Program-made: the position numbers and the translations under genes
Notes under the pieces: model-generated
Databases searched by the model: none
What the model was told of the DNA's origin: nothing
Seen by the model: the letters and a program-made list of their open reading frames with translations, nothing else
In this document: positions 1 through 7,497 of the stretch, one piece after another
Numbering within the stretch: position 1 is the stretch's first letter
Layout: each line of letters opens with the position of its first letter
Assembly (NCBI GenBank): GCA_018609755.1
Contig: JAHENZ010000185.1
Location: 1 to 33,383 of the forward strand
Source of the DNA: Salinivenus sp.
GTDB lineage: Bacteria > Bacteroidota > Rhodothermia > Rhodothermales > Salinibacteraceae
Length of the DNA stretch: 33,383 nt
Direction: 5' to 3'

Positions 1-67
1 GATGCATCTGGCTGCGGGAGCACCGACACCTTTTTCGTTTGGCACTACCTCTACTCGACGAACGCGA

Positions 68-949
68 ATGTGGAATTCCTTGCAGATTTGGCTTCACGCT
101 GCGCGCCCCAAGACCCTTGCAGCCTCGCTTTCCCCAGTGCTCGTAGGCACGGCGATGGCCATCGAGGCGGGCGGCGGGGACGCGCTCGTGGCGGGATGTA
201 CATTTTTGAGTGCGGCACTCATCCAGGTTGGGGTCAACTATCATAACGACTACACCGACTACCTGCAGGGAGCCGATACGGAGGAGCGAACCGGTCCCCT
301 GCGCGTCACGCAGGCGGGGCTCGTTGCTCCGGACACCATGCGGCGGGCGACGATCGCGGTATTCGTCGCCGCCGTGGCGACAGGGGGATACCTCATCTAT
401 CGGGGTGGGCTTCCCATTCTTCTGATCGGGATTGCTTCTATCGGAACTGCCATCTGGTACACCGCCGGCCCGTATTCACTGGCAGCTCTCGGCCTGGCGG
501 ACCTGGCCGTTTTTATCTTTTTCGGGCCCGTGGCGGTTGCGGGGACGTACTACGTTCAGGTGCTTGCGTGTCCGCCGGAAGTGATTGTTGCCGGAATCGC
601 ACCGGGACTGTTCTCTGTCGGCATTTTGCTGGTGAACAACATTCGGGACTTGCCCAATGATCGGGACGCAGGGAAACGGACCCTCGTGGTCCGGCTTGGG
701 CGGCGGTTTGGCGTGAGGTTCTACGGGATCTGTCTTTTTTGCGCAGTGCTTCTGCCCGTCGGACTGGTCGTCTGGACGGGGGGGCATTGGTGGAGCCTGT
801 TGACGCTTGGGATGCTGCCGTTTCTAGTGGGGGCGTTTAGAACCGTTCGGCAAACCAGCGATCCGGATCGGCTGAATGGGCTGCTCGCGACCACGGGACA
901 ACTCCTGGCATTGTGGTCCGTGCTTTTCTCGATCGGATGGAATCTTTGA
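68..949 (+). CDS. menA: 1,4-dihydroxy-2-naphthoate polyprenyltransferase (MenA)
   Basis: Integral membrane UbiA-family prenyltransferase that joins a polyprenyl chain to 1,4-dihydroxy-2-naphthoate in menaquinone synthesis. The first Asp-rich motif is visible as N57-x2-N-D61-x2-D64 with G-x-D70 after it, and the second as N-x-RD-x3-D-x3-GKRT near residue 190. About eight hydrophobic segments follow one another, and the length (293 aa) is normal for the family. The ATG at 68 gives the usual short MenA N-terminus; the same frame is open back to an ATG at position 2, so the true start could be a little upstream or outside the window. menC and menE follow on the same strand, which settles the choice of MenA over other UbiA enzymes. 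No clear Shine-Dalgarno site is visible. Function is well supported; only the start is uncertain. Confidence 0.9.
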   Translation: MWNSLQIWLHAARPKTLAASLSPVLVGTAMAIEAGGGDALVAGCTFLSAALIQVGVNYHNDYTDYLQGADTEERTGPLRVTQAGLVAPDTMRRATIAVFVAAVATGGYLIYRGGLPILLIGIASIGTAIWYTAGPYSLAALGLADLAVFIFFGPVAVAGTYYVQVLACPPEVIVAGIAPGLFSVGILLVNNIRDLPNDRDAGKRTLVVRLGRRFGVRFYGICLFCAVLLPVGLVVWTGGHWWSLLTLGMLPFLVGAFRTVRQTSDPDRLNGLLATTGQLLALWSVLFSIGWNL

Positions 950-1056
950 CATCTGCAGACCTAAGGCAGAGGCATTGATCCTACGGAGGTCCTCAGCAGG
1001 AGAAGAGGGCAGGCGTCCCCGTTGTCATTATTGGCAATCAGTTCTGTAAATCTCTC

Positions 1057-2127
1057 ATGGTCATCACGTCCGCAGACTGTTTTCGGTACTCATTGCCACT
1101 GACTTCTCCTCTAAACGTTGGTGGAGAGATGCTTTCGGAGCGGCGAGGACTTGTGCTGCGGCTGGAGGGAGAACGGGGAGACGTGGGGTGGGGCGAAGCG
1201 GCCCCGTTGCCTGGGTTCAGTAGAGAGAGCTTAGAGGAGGCGTCGAATGATCTTTGTCGACGGGCCGAGCAGTTGACGGGGGCGGAGGTGATGGACTCGG
1301 TCATCGACGATGCGCTTCGGCGTCACTCCGATGCAAACCGTCCGCCGTCCGTCCAGTTTGCTGTGTCAAGTGCGATTACGGAGCTTTGGGCCGACCGATG
1401 GGACTCGACGGTGGCGTCCGTTCTCGGAGGAGGGGCGCAGGCTGTGCCCCTCAGCGCACTGATCAGGGACGACGAGACAGCCCTTACGGACTGTGCGGAG
1501 CGGTATCGCGCTTCCGGATTTCGGGCCGTGAAGCTAAAGGTCGGTCGTCGATCCGTCGAGGAGGATGCCAAACGAGTGAGAACGCTCTCCTCCATTCTAG
1601 GGAACGAGGTCTCACTGCGCCTCGACGCCAATCGGGCATGGACCTACAAACAGGCTGCCTCCTTTGCGGAGGCGATTGGGGACGTACCCGTCGAGTATCT
1701 CGAAGAGCCCCTGAACGAGCCTGATCGTCTCTCAGCATTTGCTGACGACACCGGGATTCCCGTCGCGCTCGATGAGACGACGCGTGAGGTATCTCCGAGG
1801 ACGCTTTCAGAACGGTCGGGCGTTGCTGCAGTGGTACTCAAACCCACCTTGCTTGGGGACATCCGCTTCGTGCAGCGATGGGTTACCTACGCTATGAATG
1901 TGGGGATCACGCCCGTTTTCAGTGCAGCCTATGAGTCGGGCGTTGGAACGCGAATGCTTATCGCGCTGGCGTCGGTCTTATCGGAGGCCCCTGCGGGCCT
2001 GTCCACGTACACTCGCCTGGCCTCGGACCTCTTGTCGCCCCGACTCTCGCTGGATGGGGCAGAGGCGTCGCAGGCAGAAGGATACGAAGCGACCGTAAAC
2101 CAAGACCGGCTTGAGCCCGTTAATTAA
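1057..2127 (+). CDS. menC: o-succinylbenzoate synthase (MenC)
   Basis: Enolase-superfamily enzyme that dehydrates SHCHC to o-succinylbenzoate in menaquinone synthesis. The residues expected of the family are present: the K159-x-K161 pair, metal ligands D190 (LDANRAW), E216 (LEEP) and D239 (ALDE), and the second catalytic lysine K262 (VLKP). The 356 aa length is close to the family norm. It starts with ATG 107 bp after menA and ends 33 bp before menE, so the three are probably one transcription unit. Enolase-superfamily members can also be dipeptide epimerases or N-acylamino-acid racemases; the men neighbours argue strongly for MenC. Confidence 0.9.
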   Translation: MVITSADCFRYSLPLTSPLNVGGEMLSERRGLVLRLEGERGDVGWGEAAPLPGFSRESLEEASNDLCRRAEQLTGAEVMDSVIDDALRRHSDANRPPSVQFAVSSAITELWADRWDSTVASVLGGGAQAVPLSALIRDDETALTDCAERYRASGFRAVKLKVGRRSVEEDAKRVRTLSSILGNEVSLRLDANRAWTYKQAASFAEAIGDVPVEYLEEPLNEPDRLSAFADDTGIPVALDETTREVSPRTLSERSGVAAVVLKPTLLGDIRFVQRWVTYAMNVGITPVFSAAYESGVGTRMLIALASVLSEAPAGLSTYTRLASDLLSPRLSLDGAEASQAEGYEATVNQDRLEPVN

Positions 2128-2160
2128 AATCAATAGTCTCCCGACGTCGACCAGCGGTTC

Positions 2161-3567
2161 ATGGACCCCATTTTTCGGCATACGCAGGCCCATCCGAGGA
2201 CGCTGGCCCTTCGTACGCCGACGAAAAAATGGTCCTATGGTGATCTTAATGCCGTTATTGCAAATGCAGTAAATCTGCTCGGCCAGCAGGACATTGGGGA
2301 GGGCACTCGGGTCGCCCTGCGATTGCCGACCGGAATGCCATTGATCATTCTCCTGTGGGCGCTCTGGCGGCGAAGAGCGATTGCCGTGCCGATCAGCGGG
2401 CGGGTCCCCTCTGCGGAGTGGCGTCGGCAGGTGCGACACGTCGGTTGCACCGTGCTCATCACGGAAGAGGACGATGCTGAAGAGGGAGATCTGCGAGTGT
2501 TTTCGCCCGAGACCTTCCTTCAGAAGACGGGAGTAAACGGCCGTCCTGAAGAATCTGCTTCTCTGGCCGACGGGCAGCGGGCAACCATTGTCTTCACGTC
2601 GGGCAGTACCGGTGCACCGAAAGCGGCCCTTCACGCGTGGGGGAATCACCGGTACAGTGCGAAGGGGGCAAATGCGAACCTGCCGCTTGGGAGGGGGGAC
2701 CGGTGGCTGCTCTCCTTGCCACTGTACCACGTTGGGGGGGTGGCCATTCTCGTTCGCTGCGCTCTGGCGGGAGCAGCCGTGGCCGTTCCCGCGGCCGATC
2801 AGCCGCTCCACGAGGCCTTACAATCCACGCAGGCGTCACACGTCTCGCTGGTGGCCACCCAGTTGCGCCGTCTACTGGACGCCAGCACGGGAGCCCCCCC
2901 GGCGTTCCTTCGAGCCGTTCTGCTGGGCGGTGGCCCGATTCCGTCCGCGCTCCTGCGGCGGGGGCACGAGCGGGGATGGCCCCTCCTCACCAGCTACGGC
3001 AACACGGAGATGGGCTCTCAGGTGACGACGACCGCCCCGGGGGACGCACTGGGCACCCTTCACACCGCAGGCCGGCGCCTGCCGCACCGCCAACTGCGCA
3101 TCGTGGACGGCGAGATTCAGGTAAAGGGAACCCCGCTCTTTGAGGGCTACGTTACGACGGATGATTTGGAGGATCCGTGCACCGACGAGGGCTGGTACCA
3201 TACGGGGGACCGAGGCCGGATCGACGCCAGCGGTCGACTCCACGTGCTCGGACGCATTGATCGGATGTTCGTGTCGGGAGGGGAAAACATCCAGCCCGAG
3301 GAAATTGAATCCGCCCTGGAGGAGTTGGAGGAAGTCGAGCGTGCTATCGTCGTTCCCGTTCCGAGTTCCGAGTTTGGGCATCGACCCGTCGCATTCGTTC
3401 GGGGGCAAGGGGAACCGTCTCCGTCGGCGTTGGCCGATGAACTGCGTCGGGTGCTGCCTGGATTCAAAATACCGGACGCATTTCATTCTCTCCCTCCGTC
3501 GGTCGAAGAAGACGGCCTGAAGGTCGACCGATCGGTCCTGCGAGAGCGGGCACAGGAGTTGCATTGA
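2161..3567 (+). CDS. menE: o-succinylbenzoate-CoA ligase (MenE)
   Basis: Adenylate-forming (ANL) enzyme that activates o-succinylbenzoate with ATP and transfers it to CoA. The phosphate-binding motif FTSGSTGAPK is at residues 145-154, the A5-type motif YGNTEMG is near 280, and YHTGDRG with the following GRIDRMFVSGGENI (hinge and CoA-conformation region) is near 345-380. The C-terminal lysine motif is present as LKVDRSVL. The length (468 aa) fits MenE, which is shorter than most acyl-CoA synthetases. It follows menC by 33 bp, completing menA-menC-menE; menF, menD and menB are presumably to the left of the window. A weak 5-bp hairpin (3568-3581) follows the stop but has no T-run, so I do not call it a terminator. 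Confidence 0.9.
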   Translation: MDPIFRHTQAHPRTLALRTPTKKWSYGDLNAVIANAVNLLGQQDIGEGTRVALRLPTGMPLIILLWALWRRRAIAVPISGRVPSAEWRRQVRHVGCTVLITEEDDAEEGDLRVFSPETFLQKTGVNGRPEESASLADGQRATIVFTSGSTGAPKAALHAWGNHRYSAKGANANLPLGRGDRWLLSLPLYHVGGVAILVRCALAGAAVAVPAADQPLHEALQSTQASHVSLVATQLRRLLDASTGAPPAFLRAVLLGGGPIPSALLRRGHERGWPLLTSYGNTEMGSQVTTTAPGDALGTLHTAGRRLPHRQLRIVDGEIQVKGTPLFEGYVTTDDLEDPCTDEGWYHTGDRGRIDASGRLHVLGRIDRMFVSGGENIQPEEIESALEELEEVERAIVVPVPSSEFGHRPVAFVRGQGEPSPSALADELRRVLPGFKIPDAFHSLPPSVEEDGLKVDRSVLRERAQELH

Positions 3568-3694
3568 TCCCTTGTGAGGGAACGAGAACCTAAATTCCGT
3601 CGCCCAGGATTGACATGGGTGGAGGGGGGTATTCTTCCGCTGAGGAGACGAGATTCCTTTTCGCTATCGTTGTATTGGAAGCGCTTCCTACATT

Positions 3695-4306
3695 ATGAGT
3701 ATCACATTTCCTGTTGACCAAGTCACACCTCTTACGCGGGATCGAGTGCGGTTCGAACCGCTCCAGATGGAGAACATCCACACTCATTTTCAATGGAATA
3801 ATGACGCAGAACTAAACCGGCTCGACAGTGAGCTTCCGTACGAGGAGGAGTCGTTTGGAACCTTCAAGAAGCGATTTGAACGGCTCTGCACGGAGCCTTC
3901 GAACAGCCACCGTCATTTTGAAATTCACAGCCGGGAAGACGAGGAGTTGATCGGGGTGGCGTTCGCGATCCGCATCAGCGAGCACAATCGGCACGCCCTC
4001 GTCGGCATCACCATTGGGGAGCGTGAGTACTGGGGCCAGGGGTATGGGAAAGAATCCCTCCGGTTACTGCTGGAGTATTGCTTTGAGGCGCTGGACCTGC
4101 ACCGCGTAAGCGCAGAGACGTTCGAGTATAACACGACCTGGCGCGACTTGGTGGAGGGGCTGGGGTTTCGAAAGGAGGGAACCGCGCGGGACTATTTGTA
4201 CCGCGATGGTCAGTTCTGGGACAAAGAGATGTATGCTGTGTTGGAAGACGAGTACGCCGAGCGGATCGGTTCCTCACGTGAGGAGCCTCTGGAGACTGCG
4301 GCGTAG
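3695..4306 (+). CDS. GNAT-family N-acetyltransferase (RimJ/RimL type)
   Basis: A 203-residue acetyl-CoA-dependent N-acyltransferase. The acetyl-CoA-binding motif A is clear (GEREYWGQGYGKESL, Q/R-x2-G-x-G/A core), followed by the helix with EYCFEALDLHRV and the motif-B segment NTTWRDLVEGLGFRKEG seen in the RimJ/RimL subgroup (acetyltransf_3). The residues after the last motif (DYLYRDGQFWDKEMYAVL) also match that subgroup. The substrate cannot be told from the sequence: ribosomal-protein N-termini, amino-sugars and drugs are all known substrates of the subgroup. It stands alone 128 bp after menE. A TTGACA lies at 3610-3615, but I see no -10 element at a proper distance. Confidence 0.8.
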   Translation: MSITFPVDQVTPLTRDRVRFEPLQMENIHTHFQWNNDAELNRLDSELPYEEESFGTFKKRFERLCTEPSNSHRHFEIHSREDEELIGVAFAIRISEHNRHALVGITIGEREYWGQGYGKESLRLLLEYCFEALDLHRVSAETFEYNTTWRDLVEGLGFRKEGTARDYLYRDGQFWDKEMYAVLEDEYAERIGSSREEPLETAA

Positions 4307-4369
4307 CCGATTAGTACTGCGTCGACGACGAATTTCCCGGTAGGTCCAATTCAGGAAAGCGAACCGTTC

Positions 4370-4400
4370 TGTAGCGTCGTTGGACTCCAACGACGCTACA
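4370..4400. repeat. Perfect 15-bp inverted repeat between convergent genes
   Basis: The arms 4370-4384 (TGTAGCGTCGTTGGA) and 4386-4400 are exact reverse complements separated by one base. The element sits between the convergent acetyltransferase and PP2C genes, so it could end transcription from both sides. It lacks a T-run on either strand, and such a long arm with almost no loop could also be a binding site or a mobile palindromic repeat. I see nothing else recognisable in the 269-bp gap 4307-4575. Confidence 0.75.
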
Positions 4401-4575
4401 CAGGGGATATTGGCCTTTGCAGGAGACGAAAATCCAGTGCTACGGTGTGTCGCTCCTGCGGTTAAAGTCGCAAAGTCGCGCTCCAACGGCGCTTGGGGTG
4501 TGTCGTAGAAATCGACAAACGTGTGCGCGGCGTGGAGTGACTATTTATGCCGAAATATTAGCGGGGGACATAGCA

Positions 4576-5688
4576 TTAGGCGTCCCGCTGGAGCCACACA
4601 ATTAATATGTCGTCTTGAAAGTCGTCCTCGTTACTGCGATCGAGAGCGGCGTCCTGTAGCGCTTCCAGAGGGGCATCACTGCCGTAGGCGTCGGCCGTAA
4701 CCTCCAGCACGCCCTCCTCACCCAGCATGTCCCCGTTTGTCGTCGGGAGCTCCATCAGGCCATCCGTGTACGCGACGAGAGCCGTATTGGGGGAAAGGTC
4801 GAGCGTGGCGTCTGAAAAAGACGCGCTGGCCTCCAACCCGAGGATGAGGTCGCTGTGTTCGACGATTTCCGGTCCCTCCTCCGTAAGAAGGACCGGGCGG
4901 CAGTGGCCGGCATTCGCATAGGTTAGCGTATGGGCCTCAGGGTCCCAGTGCATGAGTAGGAAAGAGGCGAAGGTATCCTCCAGCACCTCATCATCGAGGA
5001 GCATGTCGTTGATGTGCTTCATCACCGCTGCGGGGGAGGACGATTCCTGCAGGAGCGTATGGAGGGTTCCCCGGACGTAGCTGAGAAAGCTGTAGGCGTA
5101 AAATTTTGCACGCAGGCCTTTCCCCATCACGTCCCCGATGGTGAGAAAGTACGAGCCCTCGTCCGTCTCCGTCCAGTCAAACAGATCGCCTCCGCCTTGT
5201 TCGTGTGCCTCCGAGTGGAAATGGAACTGATACCCATCGACCGAGGGGACACTGTCCGGGAGGAGGCGGTTCGAAAAGTCACGTCCGATTTCCGCATCGA
5301 GTTGCGACTGAAACATCTCCACCCGCTCCAGTAGGCGTTCGACACGAGAGAGCAGCTGCTCCATGTCGAAGGGCTTCGTGATGTAATCGTCCACCCCCGT
5401 GCGTGCCCCTTCCTGACGCGCGGGCTCGTCGGCCCGAGCCGTCAGGAAGATGAAGGGGATCACCCGTGTGTTTTTATCGGCCTGGAGGGCCGACTGGAGG
5501 GCAAACCCATCCATCTTCGGCATCATGATGTCCGAGATGATGAGATCGGGGATGCGATTGGCAATTTCCTGCAGGGCCTCTTCCCCGTTCGTCGCCGTGT
5601 AAACCTCGTAGTGCTTGCCGAGACGGTACTTCAGGAGCTCTCGAACCGTACTGTCGTCCTCAACAATTAAAATAGCATGCTCAGCCAT
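4576..5688 (-). CDS. Response regulator fused to PP2C/SpoIIE-type serine phosphatase (RsbU/RsbP-like)
   Basis: A cytosolic two-domain protein. Residues 1-125 are a receiver domain with the acidic pair E10-D11-D12, phosphoacceptor D53 (ISDIMMPKMDG) and K105 (ITKPF). After a helical linker, residues about 145-370 form a PP2C-type phosphatase of the SpoIIE/RsbU class, with metal-binding acidic motifs GGGDLFDW, GDVMGKG, YTDG and DDFQDD. The expected role is to dephosphorylate the neighbouring STAS protein when the receiver is phosphorylated, releasing the anti-sigma factor from its partner. The start overlaps the end of the upstream HATPase gene by 22 bp, implying translational coupling. A cognate histidine kinase is not in the window. 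The domain calls are firm; the output of the module is inferred. Confidence 0.9.
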   Translation of the reverse strand: MAEHAILIVEDDSTVRELLKYRLGKHYEVYTATNGEEALQEIANRIPDLIISDIMMPKMDGFALQSALQADKNTRVIPFIFLTARADEPARQEGARTGVDDYITKPFDMEQLLSRVERLLERVEMFQSQLDAEIGRDFSNRLLPDSVPSVDGYQFHFHSEAHEQGGGDLFDWTETDEGSYFLTIGDVMGKGLRAKFYAYSFLSYVRGTLHTLLQESSSPAAVMKHINDMLLDDEVLEDTFASFLLMHWDPEAHTLTYANAGHCRPVLLTEEGPEIVEHSDLILGLEASASFSDATLDLSPNTALVAYTDGLMELPTTNGDMLGEEGVLEVTADAYGSDAPLEALQDAALDRSNEDDFQDDILIVWLQRDA

Positions 5689-6119
5689 GGATCGTGGTCG
5701 GCAGGAATGGAGAACTCAAAGCGATAGCGTCCCGAGTTCGTTGGTGTATAGGAGACGCTTTCGGTACAAGCGTTGATAATTCGAAGACCCATGCCCCGTT
5801 CGGGAAGGTCTTCCATCGCCTCGTCCTGGGAGGGAAGCTGGTCCTGAAAGTTGAACCCTTCAGAATTGTCAGTAACACTACAAGTTACGTGCCGGTTTTC
5901 CGTCTGTAGACGAATTTGAATGAGGGGAGATCGATCCTCGAAGTCCGCATGCTGGAGGAGGTTGGCAATCCATTCGTGAAGTACGAGTTGGGTGTACCGA
6001 ATGGTCTCAGGGGTGGGGGCAGACGCCGAGTTCTGCTCAGACGACCATTCTTCGATTAGCGTTCGGACCTCATCCAGGGCGCGGTCCAGGTCAGTATAAT
6101 CTTTCGCGAACGTGCTCAT
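5667..6119 (-). CDS. Anti-sigma-type serine kinase, HATPase domain (RsbW/SpoIIAB-like)
   Basis: A 150-residue GHKL ATPase of the HATPase_c_2 class. The N-box is E49-x3-N53-x3-H57, the G1 box is D84-N-S-E-G-F (a DNG-x-GF variant with Ser at the third place) and the G2 box is ERGMGL at 108-113. In RsbW-type proteins this domain phosphorylates a STAS protein on serine and binds a sigma factor or other client. It is flanked by exactly those partners: a STAS gene 38 bp upstream and a PP2C phosphatase overlapping its 3' end. No sigma factor gene adjoins, so the client is unknown. Confidence 0.87.
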   Translation of the reverse strand: MSTFAKDYTDLDRALDEVRTLIEEWSSEQNSASAPTPETIRYTQLVLHEWIANLLQHADFEDRSPLIQIRLQTENRHVTCSVTDNSEGFNFQDQLPSQDEAMEDLPERGMGLRIINACTESVSYTPTNSGRYRFEFSIPADHDPWLSMLF

Positions 6120-6157
6120 GGCACTGAAAGCCGGCGGGAGGGCCTACGGGGAGACGG

Positions 6158-6496
6158 CTACGCCAGTGCCTCCTTGGCGGCCTGGACGGACGGAAACTGC
6201 CGAAAAACTTTGTACGTGCGGGTGAGCTGGACGACGACCTGGACGGGGCGGGACACGTCCGCGAAGGCAACCTTGCCGTCCTCAGGAGAGATCTCGCGGT
6301 AGAGGGAGAAGATAGACCCGAGCCCCGTAGAGTCGAGGACCTCCGTGTCCGAGAAGTCGAGAATGAAGTTGCGAACGCCGTCCTCCACGTGGTCCTGGAA
6401 CGTGTCTTTGAACTCGTCGGCGTTTCGAAAGTCGAGGGCCTCGCCCATGTGGACGATGACCGTGTCGGAGGAGTGGGATTCCACGTCAAAGCTCAT
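6158..6496 (-). CDS. STAS-domain anti-sigma factor antagonist (RsbV/SpoIIAA-like)
   Basis: A 112-residue single STAS domain. The conserved loop LDSTGLGS contains S56, which corresponds to the serine phosphorylated by the partner kinase in SpoIIAA and RsbV. The rest follows the family pattern: an N-terminal strand pair with GEALDFRNA, then ILDFSDTEVLDSTGLG, then a final helix (PSVQAAKEAL). I chose the ATG at 6496 because it gives a standard STAS length; the frame is open to 6592, but those extra 32 residues look non-coding. It is the first gene of the minus-strand operon STAS - HATPase - RR-PP2C. The 294-bp space to lptC must hold both divergent promoters; I could not place either with confidence. 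Confidence 0.88.
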   Translation of the reverse strand: MSFDVESHSSDTVIVHMGEALDFRNADEFKDTFQDHVEDGVRNFILDFSDTEVLDSTGLGSIFSLYREISPEDGKVAFADVSRPVQVVVQLTRTYKVFRQFPSVQAAKEALA

Positions 6497-6790
6497 AGTG
6501 GCGAACAGCGTCTTCTGAGGAAAAAGTCTGTCGGTAGACGGGCGAAACGTGGGAGTAGAGGCGTGGGGGAGGGCTCCTGTGCCTAAAGCCAACGTGTAAA
6601 ACGGTCGCGCACCGTAAAAAAAGAGAGGCGTTCAGGAATTCTCGTCAAACGTGAGAGATTGAGAAAAGAAAGGGGAGCAATGCCCCCAAGCCCACAGTTG
6701 GGAAAAGCAAATGTCAGGCAGCGGTTCCATCCCAAAGACGGGTGGATCGTACCGGAATCTATCCAAGGAATCTAAGTAACGAGTGACACG

Positions 6791-7405
6791 ATGGAAACCA
6801 GTGGACGAGCCTTCTTTGCTGGCGGGTGGGGAATGTTTTTCGGAATCATTGGTCTTCTCGGACTGTCCGGCGGGTGTGAGTTTCGGGCCGGGATGGAGCG
6901 TCCGTCGCCTTCTTCCGATTCGATTCGAGCGGATGCTCCCTCGCAAATTGCTTCAGATGCCCGGTTTACGATGAACAAGGGAGGAAAGCCCCGAGCCATG
7001 ATCCGGGCCGAACGGATGGAACAGTATGAGACCGAAGACAGCACGTATTCGGTGTGGCGGAGTCTCAGTGATACGGGACGTGTCCGATCCTACGTTTTTG
7101 ACACTGAGGGGGATTCGTCGGCGACGATCGTCGCTGATAGTGTCGTGTTTTTCAGCCAGGATGGACGCTTTGAAGCCTACGGGAACGTTATTGTCGTGAC
7201 GGATGAGAACCGACGACTTGAGAGTGAGCATTTGACCTGGAACCAGTTTGATCGGACGATTCGCACGCGTCGATTTGTACACATCACCACACCAACCGAG
7301 GACGTGCGCGGAAACGGCCTGGTGGCGGACGAGGATCTCGAAACGTACCAGATTGGACGTTTCGAGGCTGAGGTCGAAGTAGACGAAGACACGTCGGAAA
7401 CCTGA
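6791..7405 (+). CDS. lptC: LPS export protein LptC-like, probable lipoprotein
   Basis: A 204-residue protein with an N-terminal hydrophobic segment (residues 12-27) ending at C29. The box LSGGC is only a fair lipobox, so it may be lipid-anchored or simply membrane-anchored. The remainder is a beta-rich LptC/YrbK-type domain: alternating strands with RAERMEQYE, GDSSATIVADSVVFF and GRFEAYGNVIVV, the last matching the A-x-GNV signature of LptA/LptC folds. LptC joins the inner-membrane LptBFG transporter to the periplasmic LptA bridge. Next come an OstA/LptA-like gene (93 bp later) and lptB, which supports the call. Its length is normal for the Bacteroidota LptC family. Confidence 0.8.
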   Translation: METSGRAFFAGGWGMFFGIIGLLGLSGGCEFRAGMERPSPSSDSIRADAPSQIASDARFTMNKGGKPRAMIRAERMEQYETEDSTYSVWRSLSDTGRVRSYVFDTEGDSSATIVADSVVFFSQDGRFEAYGNVIVVTDENRRLESEHLTWNQFDRTIRTRRFVHITTPTEDVRGNGLVADEDLETYQIGRFEAEVEVDEDTSET

Positions 7406-7497
7406 AGTTGAGGCGACGTCTACGGAACGCCGTTCCGGGTCCGCTGGTGTAGGGGGCTCCACAATCCATCGTTCTCTCTCGATCCGTCCCGAAGAGC

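Noticed and set aside
1-67. Upstream gene end before menA
   Set aside because: No stop codon or recognisable C-terminus can be fixed in the first 67 bases, so no feature was called.
946-974. TTGACA at the end of menA as a menC promoter
   Set aside because: The hexamer at the expected -10 position is GAGGCA, which is not promoter-like, and men genes appear co-transcribed.
3610-3638. TTGACA upstream of the acetyltransferase gene as a promoter
   Set aside because: No -10-like hexamer at 16-18 bases; TATTCT occurs only 14 bases away.
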